Assembly: GCA_035048815.1 (NCBI GenBank)
Contig: JAUCBN010000020.1
Coordinates: forward strand, 8,873,501-8,937,500
From: Abelmoschus esculentus
Taxonomy: Eukaryota; Streptophyta; Magnoliopsida; Malvales; Malvaceae
DNA: 64,000 nt
Direction: 5' to 3'
Shown here piece after piece: positions 23,181-35,785 of this stretch. Position numbers and translations under genes: made by a program. How positions within the stretch are numbered: the stretch's first letter is position 1; the number at the start of each line of letters is the position of its first letter. Below the pieces are notes generated by a model. The model was given only the letters and a program-made list of their open reading frames with translations. It did no database searches and was not told where the DNA came from.

Positions 23181-26085
23181 TGTAACATTCCGATCCCGAT
23201 CTGAATCCGAAGTGTCACATTGGGGTCACCCAAAATCCGACCCATCAAAATTCTTTTAAAAGCACGTGTCCAAATACTTAAAATATCACATTTCATAAAT
23301 CCACGTAGATCAAAATAAAATATAATAAAGTGTTTTACAAAACAGGAACTCTTTTAAAATTACATTGTCCGGCTCAAAATGAAATCCAAAGTGAAGATAC
23401 AGACTCGATATGTGGTAAGGTCCTATGAATACATTAAGTCCTACTAAAGATCAAGCATTGTACTCTTAAAACAGCTCTGATGCTAGGAAGTCCTTCCTCG
23501 ATGTGCCCCTCCAAAACTACATGTCACCTACGCACAAAAAAACCACAATTCCGCACGCTAAGCTAACGAGCTTAGTGGTACATCTCAACTCTAATAATTC
23601 ATAAGCATCATAAAATGAGCAAGCAAGATAGTATAGTCAAGAGTGCACAAAAAGGCTTCTAAGCTAAGATTCATCATCTATTCTACCTTAGCTAGAGTTC
23701 TCAAGTTACTATCTCATGATATCAACACATATATAAGATCACATGCCTTACCAGGCTTATCTACTCGGTCTCACACAACCTATCGAGTTATATCGAGATC
23801 ACACAGCCCTTCAAGATATATCGAGATCACACAGCGCTTCAATATATATCGAGATCACACAGCCCGTCGAATTACATGTACCTTACCCCATTCACACAAC
23901 TTTAGGGTATTAAGATCATCCACCGATAACATAACATATACACATGCATGCAACATCCATAACTATTGGCCAAGCATAGCCCTATAATACCCGTTCTCAC
24001 ATAGTCGTCGGGTGTCCCTGTGATCACATAGTCGTCGGGTTGGACCATATCTAGATCAACATAGCCACATATACATCTAGGACATACTTGGATCAACATA
24101 GCTACAAGCAGTCCATCCATGAGGTCACATAGCCCATCAGGTTACTCGAGTTCATATAGCTCATCGAGTTGTTTGATGCTCACACAGCCCATCAAGTTAT
24201 ATTCCTTATCCGGATCAACATAACCACGGATAGGTTCGAACCGCATCCAGATCACACAGCCCGTGGACACTGTTGAGTTGATCAATCAATGTAGTTGGCC
24301 AATAGGGGGTGAATTGGCTATTTAAAATTTTTTGGAAGATTTTTCGGTAAAAATAGAGAAAATTGAGACACAAGATTTATAGTGGTTCAAGCTTCAAAAC
24401 AAGCTCTACATCCACTACCTTAGCTCCCACTAAGGATTTTCAAACCAATTCACTAAAAAATTCAACCTTTTTCTCGGTTCAAGGGATAACCATTACAATT
24501 CGAATCAATCCTTCTACCCAAGAATTAATTCAATCTCACAAGATTACAATTGAAGAAAGATAAGCAAAAAGATTTCTCTCTCAATAAAGATATGCCCTAA
24601 TTACAGGTTCACTCTCCCCAAACTCAATTACAAAGAATTGAAATGAAATACAAGAGTTGAAAGTCAAGGATTTATAATGATGTGATTTGGAGTTGGATTG
24701 AAATGCTTGGATGTTGCTTGAGGTTCAATAGTTGTTAATGCTGCTTGAAATACTTCAATTTATACCTTCTCATTGATTTCTAACCGTTGAGGTTGTTGGA
24801 AACATAAATAAAGACGTTGGAGCTTCATCTTTTAATCATAAATGCACTCTACAACAGCTGGTATCGAAACATGGACTACCTGTTTCGAAACAGTCCATAA
24901 AAAGAAAGAGACGTTGTGCATTTATTAAGGGTGTATTGAAACGGATTTCGATACCGGAAGTAAATTGTGAAGATCGGTATCGAAACGGGTTAACCACCAT
25001 TTAAAGCTTAACTGCCACCAACGGTCAAGACATTTAATGCTTAAAAGAGCCGTTGGGGATTTTTAAGGGTATCGATACAGGTATCGAAACGCTGAGTTAT
25101 AATTTTAAAATATTTAAAAATTAAAGTCTAGTTCGATATTGGGTTCGAAACATTTGTCGGCAGTGTAGTTTCGGTTTCGAAACGGGTATCGATACTTGTT
25201 CTAAGTCTCAAGAACATTCTTTGAAAAATAAAGGGCGGTATCGATACCAGTTCTATCGGTATCGAAACGCTCGTATAGAAAACACTTAAAAAATATTTTA
25301 ATGTTCTTGGTTTGGCTTGAATCTTAATTTTTGACTTAGGAACTTAAAAATTTATTACAAAAATAATCGTTGAACATAAATGTTATATCAAAATCAATTT
25401 TAGTTCTATAAATACGTCGGAAGTACTCGCTCACACAGCCCAAAGTACATGTCCCCTTAATTAAGTGCACATGCACTAACTCTAGGATATCCGGATTCCC
25501 TTTTACCAAGACATATGCAAAACATGTTTCTCGAGCAGCCACACACAATTACACCATATAACAACACAAGTCAAACTATTTACAAAGAATCTAAGGCCTA
25601 CTTCTAATATTCCAAGTCATCTCTCATAACTAAGATTAGATACCCAAACCACTAGCTCACTTACAAGACCATCTTTAGATTATTTCATTAACCATAGCCC
25701 CCTAATTTATATTGGTGTCCTACCAGCACTCAACAAAGACCCTAACTATCACGCTTTATTTTCTGATCTACCCGGGATCCTTAGGGAAACATGATAATAA
25801 TTAAGTCCTATATCTTTTATTGAGTTATTCGTCATAAGTTCTCGTGTCGGAACATTAAGCTCGTTGCATTTGTTTCATAGTTCATTTTATAGCTTAAACG
25901 ACCCATAGGACCCCTTAAAGTAACATTAAGAGACTTTCCAACTTTTTTCTTAAGAACTCGTGCAATTTACTCAGGGATATCGATACTCCCACCTGGGGTA
26001 TCGAAACACCCTGTATCGATACCCTCTCCAAGGGGTATCGATACACACTGTATCAATAAGGTATCGATATACCTTGACCAACTCT
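23181..26085. mobile_element. Truncated gypsy-type LTR with a nested LTR
   Basis: Starts 'tgtaacattccgatcccg' and reads 'gaagtgtcacattggggtc', parallel to the left end of the LTR at 6118. A tandem array of 'gatcacacagccc'-type units spans about 23770-24260 and resumes at 25430. A GTATCGATAC cluster follows at 25975-26070. Homology stops near 26085, where AT-rich DNA of another element begins. A second LTR (24271-25410) interrupts it. The right end is lost, so no target duplication can be tested. Confidence 0.65.
24271..25410 (-). mobile_element. Copia-type solo LTR nested in the truncated LTR
   Basis: Begins 'tgttgagttgatcaa' and ends 'tcaattttagttctata'. It is related, inverted, to the LTR at 58229-59565, which has the same outer sequences. 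It sits between two parts of a 'cacacagccc' array. Flanking bases (gacac and aatac) do not form a good duplication, so the insertion is old or the ends are slightly off. The interior has repeated GTATCGAAAC motifs at 24860-25270. Confidence 0.65.
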
Positions 26086-26546
26086 AATTATAGTAAAATA
26101 AATCATTAAATATTTTTTATTTCTTTATTTTTTTTATAAATGACATCATATAAAAATAAATATTTTTATTTATTTTTAAATTATTATTTATGACTTATAA
26201 GATTTAAAAATTATTTTAATGATATTTTTGTTGGCATAATTCATTTAATCATCTTTCTTATTTTATTTAAATGATCAATTTAAAAAAAATAAGAATCAAA
26301 AGAATATATTTTTTATATTCATATTATAAATATATTTATTAATTATTTTCATCACTTAATGTAAAAATATATATTTTTTATTCTCATATTATTTTATATT
26401 TAATTCAAAATGAATAATATTTATAATACTTTAATATAAAAACGTCTTGCTTACGAAAAGCTCTCGCCTTCGCCTTCGTTTTGGCCTAACGCCTCAGCCT
26501 TAAAGACCTTTAGCGCCTCAGAGCGCCTTGCGCCTCCTAAAACTAA
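26086..26546. mobile_element. Right part of a hAT-type element
   Basis: AT-rich DNA ends in a CGCCT-rich module (26450-26540) and 'cctcctaaaactaa', collinear with the right end of the element at 1546-2413. A left terminus was not found, so the element is truncated or rearranged. Confidence 0.55.
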
Positions 26547-27104
26547 ATGTGATAGTCTATCACGTTATTTTGTCTCATAATCAGTATGTCATATGTTTCT
26601 TTTTTATATAATTTTAATCAATATTTTATATTGATTAAGAGAAAAAAATGATGTGTCAGCCTGACACATGTAATTTTCACTCTTCTAATCAATTTACCAT
26701 TAATTTTTAACAGTAAGGTACTAAAATAAAACAGAATGCAACATTAGGTATTATTTTATCGAAAAAACAATTGAAGTGTTAAAATAAAAATACATCTATA
26801 ACTGAAGTATTATTTATGTAATTTTTCCTAAGAATAATTATTTATTGAAGTGGCATTCTATTTTATTTAATAATTCTTAATTTATAATTAAATTAATAAC
26901 ACAAAATTATTTATTTAAAAAATATGAATTTTGAAAAAAAATAAAATAATTTTCTATTTTATCACTAATATTCAAGAGTGATATTTCTTTATTCCTTTCT
27001 AGTTAAAAGGAAAAGCTCTCTTTACTCCTTTCAACTGTTCTCAAATAGTATCATAAATTCTAATAGAAAATAGTGAAATGCTTTCACCTAACCCAATTGT
27101 CTTT
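26547..27104. other. Intergenic, nothing recognised
   Basis: AT-rich DNA preceding the thioesterase pseudogene; it may contain its old promoter. Confidence 0.45.
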
Positions 27105-27778
27105 CCATCATCATAATTTATTACATCTGATACAGTGAGTCAAGCCGAAAGGAATTACCCTAAAGAAATCAAATTTCACAAATCCAAACCTCAAACTACC
27201 GTTTTCATAGAGTTTAATTACTCATCTCCCAACACCATCCCTGTGGTTTCAACTTTTGCATCCCCCTTTGACAGTTCTGTTCCAGTCAATGGCTCAACTA
27301 GGAAACCCATCAGCCTATGACTTGGAATGTACTATTCACCGGTAACCAATGGTTTATGGGAAGCCAAGTCCCAAATATTTGAGAGACTCTTTGACCCACC
27401 AAAAGATGCTCCTCCAGAGTGAGTTGCTCACCAAAACCCCTTCTAGAAGCAGGACCAACATCCTTTATAATTTCTCATCAGATTACATCTTGAGAGAATA
27501 GTACAGAGATCCCTGGAATGAAGTTAGAATTAGGAAGCTGCTTGAAGACCTTAATGCCTTAGCTGAGACTATCTCTGTTAAGAAACCTTCTTTTTGTTCT
27601 TTCGCAAAGTTCATTCCTTTTTCGTATTGGGTTCATAAAAATGCAACCTTTTTTTGGTTTCCTTCTCTTTTTGAATTGCTAAAGTTGTGTGCTTTGTTTG
27701 TGAATTAGCATTGTTCAGATGATGATAGCACAACAAGGCCTCTTTTGCTGGTAACAGTTTCTATTGACAAGATTGTTT

Positions 27779-27783
27779 TGAAG
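27779..27783. repeat. Target site duplication of the Copia element (tgaag), left
   Basis: Identical to 32785-32789, lying in the thioesterase coding segment. Confidence 0.88.
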
Positions 27784-28022
27784 TGTTGAAATAGAGACTT
27801 AATAATTCTCTGTAATCGTATCTTATTATTTGTTTAGAAGTCTGAATAAATAGACTTCATTACTATAATTTACAGTAGAATAAAATAACCTAATTAAGAT
27901 AGGTCTCTAAAATAAAGGAAGATAAAATAAACTAACGGATAAAGCTCCTAGAAAATAGGTCTTTATCCTAGATGATAAATTCCTATAGAATAAGAGGCTT
28001 ATCCTAATAATTATAACCAATA

Positions 28023-29700
28023 CTCCTCAAACTGGTGTATATATGTTGTATATACCCAGTTTGGATGAAATTTCATCAAAGTTTGCTCTTGAAAGAGCGT
28101 TGGTGAAGGTATCCGTTAGCTGCTTCTTTGTAGGAACATACTACAAGTTGGCTTCTCCATTGTTGACCTTCTCATAGATGAAGTGTTTATCTATCTTAAT
28201 AAGCTTTGTTCTATCATGTTGAACATGATTTTTGGCTATACTCATGGTTGATTAGCTATCGCTAAGAACCTCAAAGCTTTTCTCATTATCTAATTCAAGT
28301 TCCGAGAGCACCTTCTTAATCCACATCCCTTCACAAATTCCAAGAGTCGTTGCTCTAAATTCTCATTCAGCACTACTTCGAGAAACAACAGCCTGTTTCT
28401 TGCTTCTCCATGTGACTAAATTGCCCCAAACATAAGTACAATAGCCACTAACTGATCTCCTATCAGTTAATTCACCTGCCCAACTAACATCTATGTAGAC
28501 CCTCGCATTTCAGTCTTGACTCTTTATGAAGATAAGTCCTGCTCTTGGTGTAGACTTTAAGAACCTCAGAATTCTGTTTACTGCTTCCATATGTTCTTCT
28601 CGAGGATCATTCATATATTGACTAACAATGCTAACTGAGTATGCAATGTCTGGTCGAGTGAGTGAAACATAAATTAATTTACCAACAAGCCTCTAGTATG
28701 TCTCTTTATTTGTAGGATTTCTTGCTCCTTTGCTAAATCTCAATCCTGGTTCCATTGGAGTGTCAATTGGTCTAAAACCAAGCATTCCTATTTCAGCAAG
28801 AAGATCTAACACATACTTACGTTGATTTATCACTAACCCTTCCTTAGATCTTGCAACTTTCATACCTAGAAAATATCTTATGGTTCCTAGATCTTTAATC
28901 CAAAATTCTCTTGCCAGGTTCTTCTTTAGTGTCTCTATTTATTCATCATCATCGCTAGTAACAATTATATCATCTACATAGACTATTAGAAAGGTAACTT
29001 TACCACTTGATACAACTTTCTTGAAAAGGGTATGATCTGCTTGACTCTGTTTAAATCCACTTTGAATCACTGCTTTAGCAAACCGGTCAAACTAGGCTCT
29101 GGGAGACTGTTTTAAACCTTATAGACTTCTTGAGTTTACAAACAGTATTCTTGGTAACTTGCCCTTCTAATCCTGGTGGAACCTCCATGTACACATCCTC
29201 TTTGAGACTTCCATTTAAGAAAGCATTTTTTATATCCAATTGGTGTAATTTTTAGTCCATGTTGACAGTTACTGATAATAGCACTCTTATAGTATTCAAT
29301 TTAGCCACTGGAGAAAACGTTTCTCGAAAGTCAATGCCATATGTTTGTGAAAAACCTTTAGCAACCAGCCTTGCTTTATACCTCGCTATGCTTTAATCTG
29401 ACTGATATTTGATGGTAAATATCCATCTACAACCCACAACTTTCTTCCCAGTAGACAAATCTGTCAACTCCCAAGTGTCATTCTTTTGTAGAGCTTTATC
29501 TCCTCTTCCATAGCCTTTCTTCATTTTGGTGACTAGAAAGCTTCTGTCACATTTTTTTGTATCCTCTCATGATTAACATTAGTAGTAAAAGCCCTGAAAT
29601 CAGACTTTAGTTTTCCATATGCTACATATCTGTTTATAGGATATGCAATACACTTTCTTATCCCTTTCCTAATAGCAATAGGAAAGTCATCAAGATCCAC
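28023..29700 (-). pseudogene. Copia reverse transcriptase and RNase H remnant
   Basis: Minus-strand translation shows the copia reverse transcriptase box YVDDIIVTS near 28965-28990, then FWIKDLGTIRYFLGMKVARS and the TRPDIAYSVSIVSQYM segment (28600-28650). RNase H follows with SGYCTYVWGNLVTWRSKKQ (28390-28470) and DKHFIYEKVNNGEANL near the end. Several stops interrupt the frame. The 3' LTR begins at 28022, after a purine-rich 'tttgaggag'. Confidence 0.8.
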
Positions 29701-30056
29701 ATTGATAGCCTTTTAGGACTCTTTATTACTTTCTGCTTCAGCATCATTAACCTCCTTTTCAGCAACAGGAATCAAATCTGGTTGTTGGATAATGCTAGGT
29801 TGATTGATTCCTTCTGTTAAGGTTCTCTTTCTTCTGGAGTAAACCTTAAGTTGAGGTGTTAAGGTGTCAAGGTCATTACTAGGTAAGCTTCTCAAAGTAG
29901 AAAGAGTTTTACATGGACTTGATTGTGGGGATAAATAAATATGTAACTTCTCGGCAGAATCATTTGATACTTGATCAGTGGGTTGAGGATCAATGGGAAT
30001 AATAGGTTGAGGATCACTGAAAACAACAGGTTAAGGATCAACGGTTATGGGTGATG

Positions 30057-30765
30057 TCAGACTTGGTTGCAAGAGTATATTGGGTATTTGGACAGGTTGA
30101 AATTCCTTATGGTTCTCCCCTGAAATTCAGCCTGGGAAAAATAAGGTTCATCTTCAAAGAAAGTTACATCAAATGAGACATATGTTTTCCTTGTAGATGG
30201 GGAATAACATTTATACCCCTTTTGACTCCAAGAGTATCCTATCAACACACACTTGATAGACTTAGGATCCAGCTTTCCTCTAGTAATGTGATGTACATGA
30301 ACAAATGCAGTACATCCAAATACCCTAGGAGAAAGTTTCGAATGCAAGGGTTTAAAATGAGGAAAATGATGAAAAAGAACCTCTATTGGAATTTTGAAGT
30401 CTAGGGTTTTACTTGGCATGCGATTGATAAGGTATGTGGCTGTAAGGATAGCTTCCCCCAAAGGTACTTAGGTACACAAGCAGTGAACATAATAGACCTT
30501 GTGACCTTAAGAATATGTCTATTTTTCCTTTCTACAATCCCATTTTCCCCCAAAGGTACTTAGGTACACAAGCAGGTACACAAGGAGTATTAACACAAGA
30601 AGTAAGATGGGTAATCCCTGTTTCTGCAAAGAAAGACCTAAGAGATTTACTTAAATACTCACTCCCATTATCACTATGGAGAATTTTTATTTTTGTATCA
30701 AATTGAGTGAGAATTTTCTGATAAAAATTTTGAAAAATAGAGTCAACCTCAGATTTTTCTCTCAT
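30057..30765 (-). pseudogene. Copia integrase remnant
   Basis: The right part (30532-30765) shows the integrase core segment ILHSDNGSEYLSKSLRSFF, with the aspartate of the DDE triad. The left part (30057-30461) has ATYLINRMPSKTLDFKIPIE and PRVFGCTAFVHVH, the usual C-terminal integrase region. Between them a 29-bp segment is duplicated (30455-30483 and 30547-30575), which breaks the frame. Confidence 0.82.
30455..30575. repeat. Short internal direct duplication in the Copia element
   Basis: The segment beginning 'cccccaaaggtacttaggta' is present at 30455-30483 and again at 30547-30575. The second copy runs into a further 'ggtacacaag' repeat. Confidence 0.8.
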
Positions 30766-30932
30766 GAGGAAAACTAAGTAGTTCTAGAATAGTCATCTAT
30801 GAAGGAGATGAACCACTTATACCCAGAGAGACTTTTAATAGAGGAAAGACCCCAAATATCACTATGAATAATAGAAAATGGTTTAGTGGGTTCTGTTGCT
30901 GTATTATAAGGTTTTCGAGTATGCTTAGCTAA

Positions 30933-31710
30933 TTAACAGAATTCACAGGAAAAATGAGAAGGACTTTTATTAATAAACAAATCCGGGAACATTTTAGATA
31001 AATCGAAAAAGCTAGGATGACCTAATGTGTAGTGCCATAGCAAAACATCATTTATTCCTAAATCTGGTTTCCTAAGTTGAGTGGAACGGGCAATGGTGTG
31101 AGATGCAAGGTGTTCAAGAGTGTATAATCCCTTGTCAAGCCTAGCACTGCCAATCACCTTCTTCAATTCTTGTTCCTGAAAAACACAACCACCAGAACCA
31201 AACACAACATTACAATTTGAATCTCGGATTAACTTGCTGATAGATAATAGATTGCAAGTAAGTTTTGGTACATAAAACACATTATGTAGGACTAAATCAT
31301 CATTTAAAGTAATTGAACCACTCCCTTTTACACTAGTAAGAGAGCCATCTACAATGCGAATCAATGCTAGTAGGTTATTCTCACCATAATTCTCCAATAG
31401 AGCCATATTGCCTATCATATGATCTGTCGCCCCCGAATCTACTATCCAAGGAACTGATTTATTAGAGGAACCAGTACCTGCAGTAGCAGTATGAGCCTCG
31501 GTGGCTGGCTTGGTTGACATGGAACTGAGAAGTTGCTGCAACTCCTCAATTTGTCTCTTACTAAAGCTGCTTGTCGAGTCCTCTTGAGTAACTATGTGAG
31601 CCTCTTTCTGATATTTAGATCTATTTGGTTTCCAATCAGGAGGTTTTCCATGCAATTTCCAACATTGATCCATCACATGTCCCACTTTCTTACAATGTTC
31701 ACACTAAGGT
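30933..31710 (-). pseudogene. Copia gag zinc knuckle, protease and pre-integrase
   Basis: At the right end, CEHCKKVGHVMDQC is a CCHC zinc knuckle; a stop codon precedes it. The long open stretch then carries PWIVDSGATDHM, the protease catalytic D-S-G, and LLWHYTLGHPSFFDLSKMF with a following CEFC, the pre-integrase HHCC region. The frame is open for 250 codons. Confidence 0.88.
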
Positions 31711-32279
31711 CTACTTTTCCTTTGCTGGTTTCTAAAATTGGAACTAGTTACCAAGGCTGAAGCATCTGGTTGTATGCTCGTTGGTGCCATCAACACTCTT
31801 CTAATCTTCTCTCTCTTTACCTCGGAAAACACTTCTTGAACCAAAGGAAGAGGTTTGGAGGCCATAATTCTTCCCCTTGCTCCATCAAATTCATCACTCA
31901 GCCCATATAGGAATTGAAAGACACCTCTCTGATTCTTCTGGTTGTTATAAAGATTTCTATCTTCTTGACACCTCCATTCAATGTTTTCGTACAAGTCTAT
32001 TTGCTGCCAATACTTGTTCAAAATTCCAAAGTATTTTACAATAGGTAGATCCCCTTGTCGAAGGTTTTTGATATGACTTTCCACTCCAAAAAGTTCTGAT
32101 GTGTTATTAGCACTGGAATAGGTATCTCTGGCTACTGTCCAGATCTCTGCAGCAGTCTGGTACAACATAAAATTCTCCTCCACTTCTAGAATCATCGAGT
32201 TGATGAGCCATGACATTATCATGGTGTTCTCGCTCAACCAAGTGTTGTATCTAGGGTTTGTTGTGTCTGGAATTGGCAT
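31704..32279 (-). pseudogene. Copia gag
   Basis: A 191-codon open stretch of the UBN2-type gag: RYNTWLSENTMIMSWLINSM, then LYQTAAEIWTVARDTYSSAN and GLSDEFDGARGRIMASKPLP. It is cut from the zinc knuckle by a stop near 31706. Confidence 0.85.
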
Positions 32280-32555
32280 GGATTTAGAGAGATAGGCACA
32301 TTTCCTTCTGCCAGTAATGTAGAGACGAACAGATTGGGACCATGGAAGATGGTTGTGGCCATTTAATTTATAGGTGGTAATAAGAGAAAGAGACGAATAA
32401 GAAATTTGAGATTATGATTGGGAAGAATTATTCTGACTACTAACCTCAGAGATCGATGGATCTGGGTTAACCATGGAGGAAGAATAAAACAGAAAAGAGA
32501 AATAGAACAAAAAATCCGATACTCAAATGAATGGAATCGGATGAAGGATCGATCT

Positions 32556-32567
32556 AACCTGATACCA
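32556..32567 (-). promoter_or_regulatory. Primer binding site of the Copia element
   Basis: On the minus strand it reads 'tggtatcaggtt', directly adjacent to the 5' LTR starting at 32568; complementary to the initiator methionine tRNA 3' end. Confidence 0.82.
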
Positions 32568-32784
32568 TGTTGAAACAGAGACTTAATAATTCTCTGTAAT
32601 TGTATCTTATTAATTGTTCAGAAGTCTAAATAAATAGACTTCATTATTAGAGTTTACAACAGAATAAAATAACCTAATTAAGATAGGTCTCTAAAATAAA
32701 GGAAGATAAAATAAATTAACTGATAAATCTTCTAGAAAATAGGTCTTTTTATCAAATTCCTATAGCTAATAAGTATAACCAACA

Positions 32785-32789
32785 TGAAG
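32785..32789. repeat. Target site duplication of the Copia element (tgaag), right
   Basis: Identical to 27779-27783. Confidence 0.88.
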
Positions 32790-34038
32790 AAGCCTATTAG
32801 CGTTGACATTGATCTCAAAATAGTTGGTTCTGTCGTATGGGTTGGTAGGTCATCAATTGAGATTCAACTAGAAGTCATCCAATCCACTAAAGGTGCTTTA
32901 ATCTTAAAACTTGTAATTTTAGCCTTTGCAAGTTGGAAAGATCAAGATGATATTCTGGTTCTGGGAAATGAATTAGATTATTGGATTACAGTTATAACAG
33001 AGCTTCTGCTTTTAAAAAGTTGGATTTATCAATCATTTGCAGAGAGTTTTTGAGTATCAAGTATCTGTAATTCCATGTCATTTTGTTCCTTCTATATTTG
33101 CTAATGTTCAGATAGATTTCATACTTTAGGGCACAGTGTTGTTACACAGTATACAGTATTAATGTTCATAGAGCCATAGGAAGTCCCAGTTCTTTGTTTG
33201 TAGTAATCTCAACGAAAATTAAAGTTAAAGCATGGACTTCTTTGCCTTTTTTTAGTTTTCACTTCTCTTTTACTTTACCAATCGTGCTACATTCCTCAAG
33301 GATTCCTTTCCATATCATTTTTCAATTGACAAGAATCGACAAGGTAATGGCGTATTTGCTTTCATCAACGGGTTATTTACATATCAGCTTTATAATTTAT
33401 CCTTGAATCTCTCTACTATTTTTACATCTTCCCTTATCCAACACATGTTTATAACAAGTCTGCATAGTTTCATGCTTTTGATCTGCCAACCACAGCAGCG
33501 GAACATCCATGGTCGTATTTTCGGAGGTTTCTTAATGCTTCGAGCTTTTGAGTTAGCTTTCTCAACAGCTTATGCATTTTCCGGGCTAGTACCTTGGTTT
33601 TTAGAAGTTGATCATGTTGATTTCTTAAGGCCTGTAAGTACCTCCCTGCTTTCTATGGAGCTTTTACCATCAACTTAATTGCATCACAGATATAATATGT
33701 ATAATTTCACAACTCGAGTGAAGAATACATGTATTTTTGAGCAGGTTGATGTAGGAGATTTCCTTCGTCTGAAATCATGCGTTCTGTATACCCTGATCAA
33801 CCACTAATCAATGTTGAAGTTGTTGCTCATGTTACTAGGACCGAGCTCAGAACAAGCCTTGCAGACTGAACCATTTTAGAGCGCATGGATGCGGAGATGT
33901 TGACTCGAGGAAGTCAGTGAAGCAGGTGCATATCATATCTTCCAATAGTAGCAGTTTGATGCTGTTTTAGTCTAAATTGAGATACTTGCAGTTGCAGAAC
34001 ATAAACCAATGTGGTCTGTTAAGCCTGTTATGTTTTGC

Positions 34039-34596
34039 AGGGGCTGAGCAAAACTCGACTCGACTTGAAAAAATCGAATAACTCGGCTAGATTCGATGCA
34101 AAAAATACTCGACTTGTTTTGACTCGACTCAAAAATTCATAGATTCGACTCGACTCAAAATTTTTTTAAATAAAGTTCGAGTTGTAAAATGAAAATTTGA
34201 ATAACTCGAAATTTTTAGTAATTATATAAAGAATTAATTTTTAAGTTTGAGATGAGTCTATTGATTTTTTATAATACATATACATTAATAGATAAAAATA
34301 TAAAGAAATATCGTTACATATGAAAAAAAATATATACACATATCTTATATGATTAGAGAAAATCGTTTAAATTGAAATCAAATCATACTATAACATGATA
34401 AATAATTACAATTAAATATTTATAAGAACACGAAAACTCGACTCGACTCGATTCGACTCGAATCGAATCGACTCGACTCGAATTTCTTAAACTCGACTCG
34501 AACCGAAAAAATTTTAAATAAAGTTTGAGTTGTAAAATGACTCGTCAACTCGAATAACTCAATTTTTTAACTCGACTCGATCGAATACTCACCCCT
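34039..34596. mobile_element. MITE-like element rich in CTCGACTCGA
   Basis: The left end reads 'aggggctgagcaaaactcg' and the inverted right end 'aggggtgagtattcgatcg', which gives similar termini. The outer arms hold many copies of 'ctcgactcga', and the middle is AT-rich. Such termini are typical of plant hAT-derived MITEs as I recall them. I found no convincing 8-bp target duplication. Confidence 0.55.
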
Positions 34597-34826
34597 AATC
34601 CTAATGAGTCATGTTATTATAGTACATGACGAAACACAATTTCTTAGCTATGTTGCCTATTTAGTTGAACGTCAGAGTTGAATACATAATTCAAACAATC
34701 GTTTCCAATTAATACTTGTACACCAGTTGTACAGGTTCATGAACCCGAAATGATAAAAAATAGAAAGAGGTACATGTTGATATGTGAAATATTATTATAA
34801 ATCTAGATAATAAGTAATGAATTGAA

Positions 34827-34999
34827 TTTTTATCACTTTAATTAAATATAAATCATTTGCATTTACTTTTAAACTAGATTAAACTTTTATCACTTTAATT
34901 AAATATAAATCATTTGTATTTACTTTCAATCAAGATTAAACTTTTATCACTTTAATTAAATATAAATCATTTGCATTTACTCTTAATCTAGATTAAACT
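34827..34999. repeat. Tandem repeat, three copies of a 57-bp unit
   Basis: 'tatcactttaattaaatata' begins at 34831, 34888 and 34945, exactly 57 bases apart, and the rest of each unit matches with a few substitutions. Confidence 0.85.
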
Positions 35000-35538
35000 T
35001 TGGTAGGGTTAAAATATTAGATTTAAAAAGCATAAAAGTTTATTAAGTATTTGAATTCAAAATTAATGAGACAAAATTTATTTTATTTAATATTTTAACT
35101 TATAAGAACTTAAATTATTATTAAATCAAAAAAATTGAAAATACACTCTCATTCTTCTTTAGTTTGATCCTTAATTGATTATACATTTAATAAACTCTTA
35201 TATTTTAAATTTAAACATTTATTTTTACAAGTATTAAATTATTATTTGATCAAATTGTTATTTGCGCAAGGATCAAATTATTATTTAAACTAAATTTTTA
35301 AAAAAATATCAGGTCCTTGAACTCATGGAAACTTCGTCCCTGTTTTTAATAAAATAAGCAGGATAATTTTAATCCAATGTTTATAACCTTTATAATTTGA
35401 TTTTCGATAAATTTAACTCTTAAAAAACGTATTAATTACTCATTTTCTTTAAGTCCATTATGAATTTAACAGCGATGAAATAGCACATACATGTAAACTT
35501 TCCTACGTTTGTTTATCTTTCATTTTCAATTATTTTTA
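35000..35538. other. AT-rich intergenic DNA
   Basis: No gene or bounded repeat recognised. Confidence 0.5.
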
Positions 35539-35543
35539 AATAT

Positions 35544-35743
35544 TGTAATCACTAATTTTATCCGGAAAAAACCCGTTTTAATTTTTTATCGAATAATGGG
35601 CTCAATAATTAAAACTCAAATTATTAGTTTACATTATATATCATATGATATTTAAATAGTACCATCCTTTTATAATTCAAAATTCAAAAAATATTAATGC
35701 TATATAATGATATATTAAGTTTTTACTTTATTATTTTCGGTTG

Positions 35744-35785
<42 letters not shown>

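Larger units (their letters stand above)
27784..32784 (-). mobile_element. Ty1/copia retrotransposon (about 5.0 kb) inside the thioesterase pseudogene
   Basis: LTRs at 27784-28022 (239 bp) and 32568-32784 (217 bp) share most of their length and begin 'tgttgaaa'. Target duplications TGAAG at 27779-27783 and 32785-32789 are identical. The primer binding site abuts the right LTR and the domain order (gag, zinc knuckle, protease, integrase, reverse transcriptase, RNase H on the minus strand) is that of Ty1/copia. Many in-frame stops show it is inactive. The LTR length difference comes from indels, the largest near 27990-28010. Confidence 0.93.
27105..33900 (+). pseudogene. Acyl-CoA thioesterase (hotdog fold) pseudogene split by a Copia element
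   Basis: Plant acyl-CoA thioesterases of this type hydrolyse fatty acyl-CoA and carry two hotdog domains. Recognisable pieces: 27220-27600 (STRKPISL, a stop, MYYSPVTNGLWEAKSQIFE, then a frameshift before SELLTKTPSRSRTNILYNFS and a stop at an expected Gln); 27716-27783 (CSDDDSTTRPLLLVTVS); 32785-32895 after the Copia element (PISVDIDLKIVGSVVWVGRS); 33480-33635 (ICQPQQRNIHGRIFGGFLM, then FLEVDHVDFLRP); 33745-33790 (VDVGDFLRLKSCVLYT), with frame breaks after. Introns remain between pieces, so it arose by DNA duplication, not retroposition. Stops, frameshifts and a weak first donor show it is dead independently of the insertion. Confidence 0.85.

Noticed and set aside
23750..24260. Spaced repeats that look like a CRISPR array ('gatcacacagccc' units)
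   Set aside because: This is a plant LTR minisatellite; spacers are not unique and lengths vary.
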